NCBI GenBank assembly: GCA_965243485.1
Contig: CBDEVP010000001.1
Coordinates: 4,588,001 to 4,652,000, forward strand
Direction: 5' to 3'
DNA: 64,000 bases
From: UBA7330 sp965243485
GTDB taxonomy: Bacteria > Bacteroidota > Bacteroidia > Cytophagales > Cyclobacteriaceae
Shown here: piece after piece, positions 1 through 9,167 of the stretch
Layout of the letters: every line of letters starts with the position of its first letter
Numbering within the stretch: the first letter of the stretch is position 1
Position numbers and translations under genes: made by a program
Notes under the pieces: model-generated
The model's input: only the letters and a program-made list of their open reading frames with translations
Database searches by the model: none
Told to the model about the DNA's origin: nothing

Positions 1-1
1 T

Positions 2-940
2 GATTTCTTGGGGCATTGGTCATTAGATATAGAGGGAGAAAATGCAGTCGGGTGGCTTGGCGTAAGCAATGATGGATTTCTAGACGCAGAACTATTGTGG
101 AGAGGCGGTAGTGTGGTACCTGTTGCAAATGTTTACATAGTTAAGGATCGACTGGTGGCCACGCGTGTAGGCAACCGGGTAAAATCGAGAGACGAGAATG
201 ATGAGGTAACAAGAAGTCATCAGGTAACCAATACTTTGGAAGTATATAAAAAGAGCGATGAGGAGGTTTATGGTTATTATCTGGTCCCTAATAATGACGG
301 AACAGGAGTAGATACCACCACGTTTGTTGGGATGAAGCTTCCTGAACTCACCCAAAAACCAGATCTCTCCGCTGTTAAGTATGGAGAACCAGTTGAATTG
401 TTCAACGGAAAAGATCTTACAGGATGGAAATTGATCAATGAAAACCAGAAAAATGGATTTTCAGTAGAAAATGGTGTGTTGGTCAACAAACCGGTACAAC
501 CAGAGGGCGGTGAACATATCAGCTATGGTAATATCAGGACCGAGCAGGAGTTTGAAGACTTTAATTTGAAACTTGAAGTCAACATCCCGGAAGGCAACAA
601 CAGTGGTGTGTATCTCAGAGGCATGTATGAGATACAAGTACTGGATTCCTATGGTGAGCCTCTTGATTCACACAATATGGGTGCTCTATATAGCCGTATC
701 ACTCCAAGTACAAGTGCAGAAAAACCAGCGGGCACATGGCAGGAATTGGATATGACACTCGTTGACAGACACATCACTGTGAAACTAAACGGTACAACCA
801 TCATTGACAATCAGCCAGCCTACGGACCCACCGGAGGAGCCATGTCACATGATGTGTTCGCCAAAGGACCTATTTATCTCCAGGGTGACCATGGGGAAGT
901 TTCATACAGAAACATGGTATTGACACCTATTGTTAAGTAA
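2..940 (+). CDS. DUF1080 (3-keto-disaccharide hydrolase-like) protein, 5' end outside window
   Basis: The reading frame is open to the left edge, so the start lies outside the window and the first in-frame TTG at 8 is unlikely to be the true start. The C-terminal half carries the DUF1080 signature LFNGKDLTGW (about residues 131-140 counted from that TTG), followed by the usual GNIRTEQEFEDFNLKLEV and NNSGVYLRGMYEIQVLDS segments of this concanavalin-like fold. The N-terminal about 110 residues form a separate beta-rich domain often seen before DUF1080. Family members act on 3-keto-glycosides or related sugars and are usually exported; the signal peptide would be in the missing part. It converges on the large surface-protein gene with no gap between the two stop codons. 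The family is sure, the substrate unknown. Confidence 0.85.
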   Translation, partial: DFLGHWSLDIEGENAVGWLGVSNDGFLDAELLWRGGSVVPVANVYIVKDRLVATRVGNRVKSRDENDEVTRSHQVTNTLEVYKKSDEEVYGYYLVPNNDGTGVDTTTFVGMKLPELTQKPDLSAVKYGEPVELFNGKDLTGWKLINENQKNGFSVENGVLVNKPVQPEGGEHISYGNIRTEQEFEDFNLKLEVNIPEGNNSGVYLRGMYEIQVLDSYGEPLDSHNMGALYSRITPSTSAEKPAGTWQELDMTLVDRHITVKLNGTTIIDNQPAYGPTGGAMSHDVFAKGPIYLQGDHGEVSYRNMVLTPIVK

Positions 941-3900
941 TCAGAAATAAGCAGTTAGCTGGGCTGTTCCGGTGTGGACAGCCCTGTTATCTGTTGATTT
1001 CCTTCCAAAATACTGCAGACTGAGTTGCAATCCACTTCCCAGCGATTGCTGCCAGTTAATATTCCACTTTTGATTAGCACCAGGCTGAAGGGCTTCGAGC
1101 AGTTCATAGCCAAGAAAAGTGTTTTCTTCTCCCTCAAAACTGATCTCGACCCAGCTAAAATCGGCACTCAGGCTTCCCTGGCCTTGCCTGATCCAGGTGA
1201 GCATGACCCCAAACTCGTTAATATCAGAGAACTGCTCCGATTCATCAGCCATATCACGCCTGAGCCTTCTTTCCCAGTTGCCGGTGATCCGGTACTTTTT
1301 GTCAGCCTGCCAAACAATCTCCGGGGAATATGATCTGGTGGCCAACATGAAATTCCGTCCTTCCACATAGTCTGCCTGATTCAGAATATCGCCCATACTT
1401 CCTTTAAACCTTAGAATATAGGAATCCACGGTCCACCTGAAATTTGAATCCCACGAACGCCGTCTTCTCAATTCATACCCATTACTAAGCAGGGATTTAT
1501 TATCCTGATTTTGACGTGTGATGTCAAAACCTAACCCGGGAGCATTGCGATTATAGAACAGGGAATACCTGCCCTGATTTCTTGCAAACAGATATTGGTC
1601 CCGTACAAGGTTTAATGAAAACGGATTGATCCTCTCACCCGGATCAGTTGCTGTAGTTTTGAAATTGACCCTCAGACTGCCACTGATCGATACTTTTGAT
1701 ATTTCCGACAATGCATTTGGAAGTTCTCTCCATCTTGAAGGAAAAGAAGCATCCAGCGTATGTAGGTAGGCGGTTTGAAAAGCCTGGATATATTCATCCG
1801 TTGGAGTGAATAGCTTGATGTAACTTTTTTCATCAGGGTTGATCGCTTCGTAGAACTCATTCAGATCCTGGATGCCATCGCCATTTTCATCTCTCCATGT
1901 ATGTGTGCCCTCTCCTACCGGTACAGGCACAAAAATGAAATCTCTCTTCAACTCGAGAGTATTGGCCGTTGAAAAAGTAATATGCTGTCTGATGTTATTT
2001 TGAAAATAACCTGATAGCCAATCAAACCTGCCCATAATATTCTTATCCTGATTTTCAACTGTATGATCGGTCACAGACCTGTAGTTTAATTGTCCGCTCA
2101 GTGTGTGGTTTTCAAAGTGTTTACTGTTCAGAGACAGCTTTACCTCCTCTGCCGCTGTATAAGATACCAACTCACCTCCATCAGGGATTTGATCAAACCG
2201 ACGGATATAATCCAGCCGGATGAAGCCCTTTTTTGATTCATTGCTCTGTAAATAGTAATTATGCGAATGATAATGCATAAGTGTATTGAAGGTGCTGTCA
2301 CCTACTGATGCTGAATGTCTATCAAGGGCAAATGAATATCCCGGACTTAATTTCCAGATATTCAACTTGAAATCACTCATGGATCTGCTCCAGTCTGACC
2401 TTAAACCTCCACTCCTGTTGTGCATCAGAAAGTTATCAGAAGAAATCTGAAGTACACCCAGCTTTTTTGAGAAGCGGAGACTTTGCTGGGTACCATTGAT
2501 GACATCTGTCCGGTCTCTTTTCGTCAGTTGATAATTAAGCTGATTCTGAAGGTCTTTTGAAAGGCCTAGCTCAAGATCAAAGATTTCATCAGAGCGGTTT
2601 ACAGAATCTGAAAAAATATCGTAAGCCCAGTTGCGATCAAACTCAATGGTCCTAAACCGATCGATTGACTGAAAATTCTCATGATCGTATTCAAAGGATA
2701 TCCGCCCTTTGAATGTATATTCCGGCAAAAATTCAACCGGACGATTGCTTTCAATCCCACCTTTCCAGGCATATCCCATATTATTCCGGTTGTCATTAGA
2801 ATAAAGGTTCTGATCATTCACTGAAAGGGCAAGCTCCTGAAAAAAAAATTCATGTCCATTGATGTCTATTTTTGAACCTGCGACGATCATTTCTTTCCGG
2901 TTAGGTGTAGGTATTGTAATGACAGGAGCATAATTACCCTGTGAGATACCGCCCCGAGGTGAAACCCATTGAAAGATCTTACCATTGGCATTTCTTCCAC
3001 TCAGGATATAATCGCCCTGGCCCTCACCCGTTTCGCTAAAACTTACTGTCCAATGAGCTTTCTCCTTGTCAACGGAAAAAACATAAATCTCATGCCGCTC
3101 TCCGTCCAGATCAGTTGTATCCTTTTTTAAGTAAGAAATCTGGTTCTCCATAAATCCCACCGAGTCATATCCATGGATCACACCCTGTCGGTTAGCTGAC
3201 CTGCCAAGACTCTCATAGTCTTCTTCTTCAAGGTCAAATCCAATGGTGTTATCCGGGTTATCACTTTCACGATAATAGTTGAAATAGACCTTAACATTCT
3301 CTTTTTCTAAAGTCTGGCTGGCCGTGACATTAGACCTGCCGTAAAATTGTTCGGCATATTCAAAATCTATTCTGATCCGGGTAAAACGCGTGATCACCAC
3401 ATTACTATTAAACGTAACCTCCGCGAGATTATAATCGATCACGTAGTCCCGGTCAAACCCTCTCTCCATAAGCTTACCATCGATATATACCTTTTCAGAA
3501 TTGGCAAGTACAATAATGAATCTTTCGCCATTGGGACCCTGCAATTTGTACGGGCCCTGCACATTTTCGATCGGACTGATCACTGAAGAGGAAAATTTAC
3601 CTTTGGCCGCAGAACCGGACAGAACCGAAGTCAGGCTCCAATCACTTCCTAAATTGTATTTATAGTCCATCTTTATGCCCTGGACATTCTTGTAGTATTT
3701 AAGAAACTGGCCCTCCTGCACAGGGTTTTGCAGCACAATATCTCCTGCAATGAGATTAAAACGATCGTTATAAAGCCTGATATATACATTGTCAAAATCT
3801 CTCAATTGCTGGGTATTACCTTCCGGCTGATAGGGGATATTCTGATCTGTGATCACGGCCGAAATACTGAGGTCTTCACTGAGCTTACCATCCATTTGCA

Positions 3901-4402
3901 GATTCAGCGCCGAATTCACAAATAAATTTTGTCGGTTTCCAAACGTCACCCCTCTGGTGATTGACCCAAAGCTTTCTATGTTACTCAATTCGAAAACACC
4001 CTGCTCATCAATCATCTCAATCAATGGCATGCTCTGCGAATGTGCAGCCGGAGCATAGGTATCGGGTTTTCTTGAATACAGGGTATCAAACACTTCACGA
4101 GCCATTTTTCGATAGCATACTTCAATGGAGTCACTTCCATTGCCCCCGATCAGGATTCTGTTGGTTTCCGGATCAAATTGATAGTTGATCCCCGGCGGGA
4201 CAGTAATACCGGAAGCATTTACTGGCAGGGTATCAAGCTGGAACGTGACATTTTTCGCGATCACTTTGCATTCCAGACTTTGGGATAAGGAATATGAAAT
4301 ACTGATAAGGATCAGCAAAATACTAATCCACCAGCGGCAGGGAAATATTGAAGGTCGTGCCCTTACCCTCCTCTGTCTCAAACCAAATATTACCTCCTGC
4401 AT
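941..4402 (-). CDS. Very large outer-membrane beta-barrel-type surface protein, function unknown
   Basis: 1153 residues. An arginine-rich N-region and the hydrophobic stretch WWISILLILISISYSLSQ (about residues 24-41) look like a Sec signal peptide. The body is dominated by short alternating polar/aromatic strands and ends in Phe (LTAYF), as outer-membrane barrels do. Around residues 280-350 is a segment of the type GPYKLQGPNGER...VYIDGKLMERG..DYVIDY, which I recognise from large Bacteroidota surface proteins without known function. Near residue 836 DENGDGIQDLNE fits a calcium-binding EF-hand loop. The ATG at 4402 lies 80 bp inside the end of the upstream kinase gene; no better start precedes the signal peptide. 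No catalytic motif was seen. It could be a surface assembly or adhesion protein; that is a guess. Confidence 0.75.
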   Translation of the reverse strand: MQEVIFGLRQRRVRARPSIFPCRWWISILLILISISYSLSQSLECKVIAKNVTFQLDTLPVNASGITVPPGINYQFDPETNRILIGGNGSDSIEVCYRKMAREVFDTLYSRKPDTYAPAAHSQSMPLIEMIDEQGVFELSNIESFGSITRGVTFGNRQNLFVNSALNLQMDGKLSEDLSISAVITDQNIPYQPEGNTQQLRDFDNVYIRLYNDRFNLIAGDIVLQNPVQEGQFLKYYKNVQGIKMDYKYNLGSDWSLTSVLSGSAAKGKFSSSVISPIENVQGPYKLQGPNGERFIIVLANSEKVYIDGKLMERGFDRDYVIDYNLAEVTFNSNVVITRFTRIRIDFEYAEQFYGRSNVTASQTLEKENVKVYFNYYRESDNPDNTIGFDLEEEDYESLGRSANRQGVIHGYDSVGFMENQISYLKKDTTDLDGERHEIYVFSVDKEKAHWTVSFSETGEGQGDYILSGRNANGKIFQWVSPRGGISQGNYAPVITIPTPNRKEMIVAGSKIDINGHEFFFQELALSVNDQNLYSNDNRNNMGYAWKGGIESNRPVEFLPEYTFKGRISFEYDHENFQSIDRFRTIEFDRNWAYDIFSDSVNRSDEIFDLELGLSKDLQNQLNYQLTKRDRTDVINGTQQSLRFSKKLGVLQISSDNFLMHNRSGGLRSDWSRSMSDFKLNIWKLSPGYSFALDRHSASVGDSTFNTLMHYHSHNYYLQSNESKKGFIRLDYIRRFDQIPDGGELVSYTAAEEVKLSLNSKHFENHTLSGQLNYRSVTDHTVENQDKNIMGRFDWLSGYFQNNIRQHITFSTANTLELKRDFIFVPVPVGEGTHTWRDENGDGIQDLNEFYEAINPDEKSYIKLFTPTDEYIQAFQTAYLHTLDASFPSRWRELPNALSEISKVSISGSLRVNFKTTATDPGERINPFSLNLVRDQYLFARNQGRYSLFYNRNAPGLGFDITRQNQDNKSLLSNGYELRRRRSWDSNFRWTVDSYILRFKGSMGDILNQADYVEGRNFMLATRSYSPEIVWQADKKYRITGNWERRLRRDMADESEQFSDINEFGVMLTWIRQGQGSLSADFSWVEISFEGEENTFLGYELLEALQPGANQKWNINWQQSLGSGLQLSLQYFGRKSTDNRAVHTGTAQLTAYF

Positions 4403-7400
4403 TTTCTATTCCCTTTTTGGCTACTGCTAATCCTATGCCACTTCCGGTTTTCTTTGTACTAAAATAAGGTGTAAAGATCTTATCCTGAACTTCAGGAGGT
4501 ATGCCGCTTCCATTATCTTCAATACTAACAAGGACTTTACCGCCTTTTCTGGAAAGGCTGATCTTTATTTCAGGCTTTCCATTCTTCACGGACTGGATGC
4601 CATTTAAGATGATGTTGTTCAATATGCCACTGAATATTTTGGGGTCCGCATAAACGTCCAGTTTGTCAGGCGGAATCTCCACCGATAATATCGCCTGGTC
4701 AGATTGATAGAGCTCCGAGGTACTCAATGCCAATTCACTCAGTGAAAACCTTTCATTTTTCGGCACGGGCATTTTTGCAAAGGCTGAGAATGAATCTGCA
4801 ATGTCACTCAACGAATCAATCTGCTCGATCAGTGAGCTACAGGCTTTGTAGTTCTGATCCTCTCTTTCCATCGACCGCATCATTTGCTGGATTCTGAGGC
4901 GCATAGGTGTCAACGGATTTTTGATCTCGTGGGCCACCTGTCTCGCGATTTCTTTCCAGGCAGACTCTTTCTGGCTTTCGGCCAGTGCAACTTTACTTTC
5001 CTCCAGCTTTAGGATCATCTGGTTGTATTCATTCACAAGACTTCCGATTTCGTCATTTACCGCATAGTCAATGGGTTGATTCTTCTCCTGCAGAGAGGTC
5101 CTCCTGATCCTGTCGGCAATGCGTTTAAGCGGGCTCACCAGCTGACTTACAATGAGGTTACCTGAAAAAAGAGAGATCAAAAAGATGAGGGTGAAAACAG
5201 ATATCAAATTGGTGAAAATCTGTATCTGCTGGTTTTGCAGTTGGGACTCAGATTCAAAATAAGGCATGGAAAGTATGCCAAGCAAATTTCCAGTCTTATC
5301 GCTCCTGAGTGCAGAATAAGAGGATTTAAAGGATAATTTTCCAATGGACTCATTAAGTATAATGCTTTGTTCATTATTATAGCGGATGGCATTCAGGGCT
5401 TCGGGCTTTATTTGCTTGCCAAGAATACCCGAGTTAAATATCTCCATCTGACTTGAAGATAAAAGTGAGCCTGAGGTCTCATAAATATTGATGTCACTCT
5501 GCACCAGCGATGCCGCTTCGGCGATGGCGTTCGAGTAGTCGTCCCTGTTGATGGTATTGTTTTCAAAGGCCTGGGTAATGTCAACAAGATTTCCAGCCAG
5601 GTTGTAGGACCGGGACAAAAAGTTCTGGTCAATTTGATCCCGATAAGACGCATTTAAGGTATTAAGCAATCCAACGGATACGATCAGCATGGGAACAATA
5701 AAGGCCATCCCAAGGTAAAGCTGGATCTTGGTAGCAAGATTAAGGCGTGTCTTGGTTCTGTATATTCTGAACCCAATGAAAAGTATCCCTGCAAGAAGCA
5801 GCAGCACCAGCAATTGAAAAGAGAAGTTAGAAAAGATAAAAAGGTTTTCATAGATCCCTGATGCAATGACAATCACCCGTTGATCTTTGGTCCTGAATCC
5901 GTAATAATGAACTTCTCCAATTTCAATACCGCCCTGATATAGCTCTTCATTCTGTAGATCGTTGAAGCTGAGATTAGATTCGAAACCAGACCTCCCCTGT
6001 TTATACACCGGAAGCGCGCTGTTTTTCCTGTAGATGGCATAATCAAACTCCTCCTGGTCCGTGCTAAGGTAATATTTACTTTCAACTAAAAGCTCCGGGA
6101 AAACACTCGTGGGTATATTCTTCTTCAGGGTAAGTTGAAGGATGATGTATCCGATCTGCTGATCGAAACCTTCGATACTGAGAAAACACAGGTATTGGTT
6201 TCTGATATTATCCGATTCATCCTCTATGAGATAAAGCTGTGGATAATCTGTCTGGTATTCTGGCTTTCGAAATTCTCTTCTCCAGTCGTAGTAGGATCTG
6301 CCATTTGGTGAGTCATAAGAATCACCATCAGACCCAAAAAGAAAAACCTCAACATCATACTTCTTGAAGTAGGTGGATAGAAACTGGCGGGTGATCTTTT
6401 CGCGGATATTTTGTCTTGCAATTAGCCTGTTGAGAAGTCGGGACTGAATATAAGTGTCATCCTCGATATCTTCCATGATCTGGCTGAGATAATATTCCCC
6501 GAGAATATCATTGGGGATCAGCAGCTTATTGGCGTATTTTTCCTTTGATATCTTTCGATCTCTTTCAAAGTGCTTGAATATGCCCACCGAAAACAGGGCC
6601 GCAGACAGGGAAAGCAACAATACAAGGTAAAGAAATGTCTCATATCTGGGATTAAATAACTGATAGGAAAGGTATGTTACATTCACAATTGACCACACGG
6701 TGGTGACGATGATCACAGTGATCAATCCTCCATTGCCCAGGACCAGCAATACAATCCCAGAAGCAAGCAGATAGGTGACTATTTTGAAGTAGACAGGCCT
6801 TTTAATGAATTGAAATACCTTTTGGCAGCAGGTGAAAATGATCAGAAATGAAAAAGCATTAATCACCAGGATCACGGAAGATATGAACCGCATGTAGTCA
6901 AATTCTATGGACTGGCTGATGTCAAGTTCGATCTGGGAATGCTCCAAAATGATCCATGGGATCCTGTGGATCGCATAGCCTGTTACTAAAACGATCAATG
7001 AGATCAATACCAAAACCAGCCCATCTATCCAGATATTCCTATATCCGAATAATAAACCTAATCTCATCCATTTGCTTAATCTGAAAAAAATGACAAGAAT
7101 AGCTAAAACACAAATTGAATTGAGAAGCAGGTCCCCCAGGGTGTAATTGAACTGACTTTCTGAAAAGTAAATAGGATTGAAGATTTCCCAGTATGGATTG
7201 ATCAGATCAGTCATCAGATGAGCTGCCAACCGGAAAATGATGATGAGCATGACAGCGAGGAGTAACTTTCTGTGATTGGGTTGCCCTCTTCCAAAATAGA
7301 AATAAATGACCATCAAAATGAGCACAATGGATATCGCCATAAAGAGCGGAAACCATTTATCTCCCACATTTACAGTTTGAGAAGTGATCTCATACTCAAT

Positions 7401-7928
7401 GATCGTTTTTCCATTATTTACCAGGCCATGATCGCCCTCGAAGAATGAGATTGAATTATCCGCAAATATTTCCTCATTGGTCGATTGATTTAGATATTCA
7501 TTTGAGATCGGGGGATTTTTCTGTAAGGGGATGATCGAAAACACTTCAACAAGGGCGGTATTTGATGGAATTACTTCTCTCCTTATCACATAAACGCCCA
7601 GTTCACTTTCGATTGAATACAGGCTATCATTCTCCTTCAGAGTACTGTATGCCGGTACTGAACTATTATCGCTCCAGTAGATCAAAGAACCATTGACATA
7701 GACCCTCTTTAAAAAGTCTTCTGATGATTCAATTTTAAATGGATTGGTCAGAATTTCAAATTGCTCAAGGAAAGAGTACAGATCCTTATCCTGAAGTGTG
7801 ATCTTTTCATCAAAACGATCCTGAATCTGATCATAAGTTACCTCCTCCGCATCCGGCCTTAATTTCAAGGTCAGAAAAACAAGACTAATACCTAAGGATA
7901 TTATTAATGCCCTGAATAGAAATTTCAT
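4323..7928 (-). CDS. NtrY-like membrane sensor histidine kinase, 1201 residues
   Basis: Order: one membrane segment at residues 4-22, an exported region to about 190, a block of several hydrophobic helices (about 193-450), a second extracytoplasmic region, a helix near 740-760, another sensor-like region with a helix before 950, a HAMP-like linker (LVSPLKRIADRIRR), then the kinase core. The phospho-acceptor box RQVAHEIKNPLTPMR places the active His at residue 1000. The ATP domain has N, G1 (DNGSGIP) and G2 (GSGIGLAVAKK) boxes. The NPLTPM form of the H box is typical of NtrY. It starts 16 bp after the DUF983 gene of the oxidase cluster and overlaps the next gene. No response regulator lies in the window, so its partner and signal are unknown. 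Far longer than an ordinary kinase because of its two input regions. Confidence 0.92.
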   Translation of the reverse strand: MKFLFRALIISLGISLVFLTLKLRPDAEEVTYDQIQDRFDEKITLQDKDLYSFLEQFEILTNPFKIESSEDFLKRVYVNGSLIYWSDNSSVPAYSTLKENDSLYSIESELGVYVIRREVIPSNTALVEVFSIIPLQKNPPISNEYLNQSTNEEIFADNSISFFEGDHGLVNNGKTIIEYEITSQTVNVGDKWFPLFMAISIVLILMVIYFYFGRGQPNHRKLLLAVMLIIIFRLAAHLMTDLINPYWEIFNPIYFSESQFNYTLGDLLLNSICVLAILVIFFRLSKWMRLGLLFGYRNIWIDGLVLVLISLIVLVTGYAIHRIPWIILEHSQIELDISQSIEFDYMRFISSVILVINAFSFLIIFTCCQKVFQFIKRPVYFKIVTYLLASGIVLLVLGNGGLITVIIVTTVWSIVNVTYLSYQLFNPRYETFLYLVLLLSLSAALFSVGIFKHFERDRKISKEKYANKLLIPNDILGEYYLSQIMEDIEDDTYIQSRLLNRLIARQNIREKITRQFLSTYFKKYDVEVFLFGSDGDSYDSPNGRSYYDWRREFRKPEYQTDYPQLYLIEDESDNIRNQYLCFLSIEGFDQQIGYIILQLTLKKNIPTSVFPELLVESKYYLSTDQEEFDYAIYRKNSALPVYKQGRSGFESNLSFNDLQNEELYQGGIEIGEVHYYGFRTKDQRVIVIASGIYENLFIFSNFSFQLLVLLLLAGILFIGFRIYRTKTRLNLATKIQLYLGMAFIVPMLIVSVGLLNTLNASYRDQIDQNFLSRSYNLAGNLVDITQAFENNTINRDDYSNAIAEAASLVQSDINIYETSGSLLSSSQMEIFNSGILGKQIKPEALNAIRYNNEQSIILNESIGKLSFKSSYSALRSDKTGNLLGILSMPYFESESQLQNQQIQIFTNLISVFTLIFLISLFSGNLIVSQLVSPLKRIADRIRRTSLQEKNQPIDYAVNDEIGSLVNEYNQMILKLEESKVALAESQKESAWKEIARQVAHEIKNPLTPMRLRIQQMMRSMEREDQNYKACSSLIEQIDSLSDIADSFSAFAKMPVPKNERFSLSELALSTSELYQSDQAILSVEIPPDKLDVYADPKIFSGILNNIILNGIQSVKNGKPEIKISLSRKGGKVLVSIEDNGSGIPPEVQDKIFTPYFSTKKTGSGIGLAVAKKGIENAGGNIWFETEEGKGTTFNISLPLVD

Positions 7929-7944
7929 TGCAGCTAATTAACTG

Positions 7945-8352
7945 CTATGAAGATAAGTCATTGTATTTAGATGCATTGTATTTGACACCACCAAAAACAT
8001 GCAGAAATAGAACCCTCGAATATCTTAGATTAAGTGGATAAAGAATAAAAGAGGCACCAACCACAGATAAAATGTAGGTCATGAGCGAGGGATCCCCTGC
8101 AAGGAAAAACAGAATAAATACGGTAGTAATGAAGATTGCAACAGAAAAAGCATAACTCACATACATAGCTCCATAAAAGAAGCCGGGTTCCAACTCAAAT
8201 TTCAATCCGCAATGAGAACAGGCATCTTTCATCTTTCCCAAATGTTTTAGGTCCAACACTGAATATTCATACATATCACCTATCCTGCATCGGGGACATT
8301 TAGCCCCTAATACGGCTTGCAATGGGTTTCTTTCTTTTTTTGACTTTTGCAT
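7945..8352 (-). CDS. DUF983 family protein with zinc-ribbon-like CxxC pairs and two membrane helices
   Basis: The N-terminus has CPRC and, 25-30 residues later, CSHC, the two pairs expected for a small zinc ribbon, followed by the family hallmark ELEPGFFYGAMYVSYAFS and two hydrophobic helices. DUF983 genes are regularly found beside cytochrome oxidase genes in Bacteroidota and Alphaproteobacteria; a role in oxidase assembly is suspected but not shown. I place the start at the ATG at 8352 (MQKSKKERNP) rather than the upstream in-frame ATG at 8373, because basic MQKSKKERNP starts are usual in the family. The gene still overlaps the preceding small gene by about 50 bp. Confidence 0.88.
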   Translation of the reverse strand: MQKSKKERNPLQAVLGAKCPRCRIGDMYEYSVLDLKHLGKMKDACSHCGLKFELEPGFFYGAMYVSYAFSVAIFITTVFILFFLAGDPSLMTYILSVVGASFILYPLNLRYSRVLFLHVFGGVKYNASKYNDLSS

Positions 8353-8557
8353 TTCTAAACCATAAATAAGCAACCAAACCTACGAGCAGATAAGGGGCTG
8401 CAAAAAGATACATAATTCCGAAGTTAAGTCCTGCTCCGAGGGCAGTTTCACCATGACTGACATTATTGACTATTTGGGTTCTGCACATGGCACATTGGGC
8501 TTGCACCAGGACAGGTACAGAAATCACATAAATGAGCACAAAAAGCCTCAGAATCAT
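8300..8557 (-). CDS. Small exported membrane protein with CAMC motif
   Basis: 85 residues: a signal peptide ending near VQAQ, then CAMC immediately after it, a short soluble stretch, one strong membrane helix (IMYLFAAPYLLVGLVAYLWF) and a very basic C-terminal tail (KVKKRKKP). The predicted topology puts the cysteine pair outside the membrane and the tail in the cytoplasm. Its position between the DUF420 and DUF983 genes is one I associate with Bacteroidota oxidase clusters. The CxxC next to the membrane would suit a copper or thiol-redox helper of oxidase assembly; this is inference from context. I know no named family for it. Confidence 0.7.
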   Translation of the reverse strand: MILRLFVLIYVISVPVLVQAQCAMCRTQIVNNVSHGETALGAGLNFGIMYLFAAPYLLVGLVAYLWFRNAKVKKRKKPIASRIRG

Positions 8558-8588
8558 AGAAAATTAACGTTATATCCCGACAGGTAGT

Positions 8589-9167
8589 TCAATTATAATA
8601 AGGACTGATCATTAAATAAACAACTACTCCCGTAATCGAAACATAAAGCCAGATGGGATATGTGTATTTGACTATTTTTCGATGACTGGAAATCTGATCT
8701 GACAGAGCATAATAAAATGCGATCAGCACAAAAGGAACTACCACAATAGAAAGGCCAATATGGGATAGCAGCACGATCAGATAAATCATTCTGGAATCAC
8801 CTACAGCCTCCATTTCTTCCGCACTTAGTACGCCATTGTGGTCAACATCACCAAAGACAGTAGATTCAGTAGTCCCATGATAGATCACATAGGAAACCAG
8901 AAATAAAGCTCCCAGACTAAGCGATGTTAGCATCAGGTTTCTATGCCATTTAATCTTCTTAAATCTGATCGCTAAAAATGCGAGGATCAACAACACAGAT
9001 GTGGTAGAGTTAAGCACTGCATTAAGGGTTGGCAAAAACTTTACCCAACCTGAAAGCTCCAGCTTAATGGGTGTAAATAACAAGACAGCTACCAGTGCAG
9101 GAACAGCCACTGAAATAATCACGATGAGCCTTAAATAGCTTTTATTCGCCTGTATTACTTTTTTCAT
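8589..9167 (-). CDS. DUF420 membrane protein of the cytochrome oxidase cluster, with EF-hand-like insertion
   Basis: 192 residues with about five membrane helices. The signatures FLPTLNAVLNSTTSVLLI and FKKIKWHRNLMLTS (with its conserved His) identify DUF420, a family linked to oxidase assembly (CtaM-like proteins belong to this group). The periplasmic loop after YHGTTESTVFG contains DVDHNGVLSAEE, which fits the 12-residue EF-hand calcium loop at positions 1, 3, 5, 9 and 12; the loop of the family is usually shorter and glycine-rich there. The start at 9167 lies 26 bp inside the preceding gene, showing translational coupling. Confidence 0.9.
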   Translation of the reverse strand: MKKVIQANKSYLRLIVIISVAVPALVAVLLFTPIKLELSGWVKFLPTLNAVLNSTTSVLLILAFLAIRFKKIKWHRNLMLTSLSLGALFLVSYVIYHGTTESTVFGDVDHNGVLSAEEMEAVGDSRMIYLIVLLSHIGLSIVVVPFVLIAFYYALSDQISSHRKIVKYTYPIWLYVSITGVVVYLMISPYYN

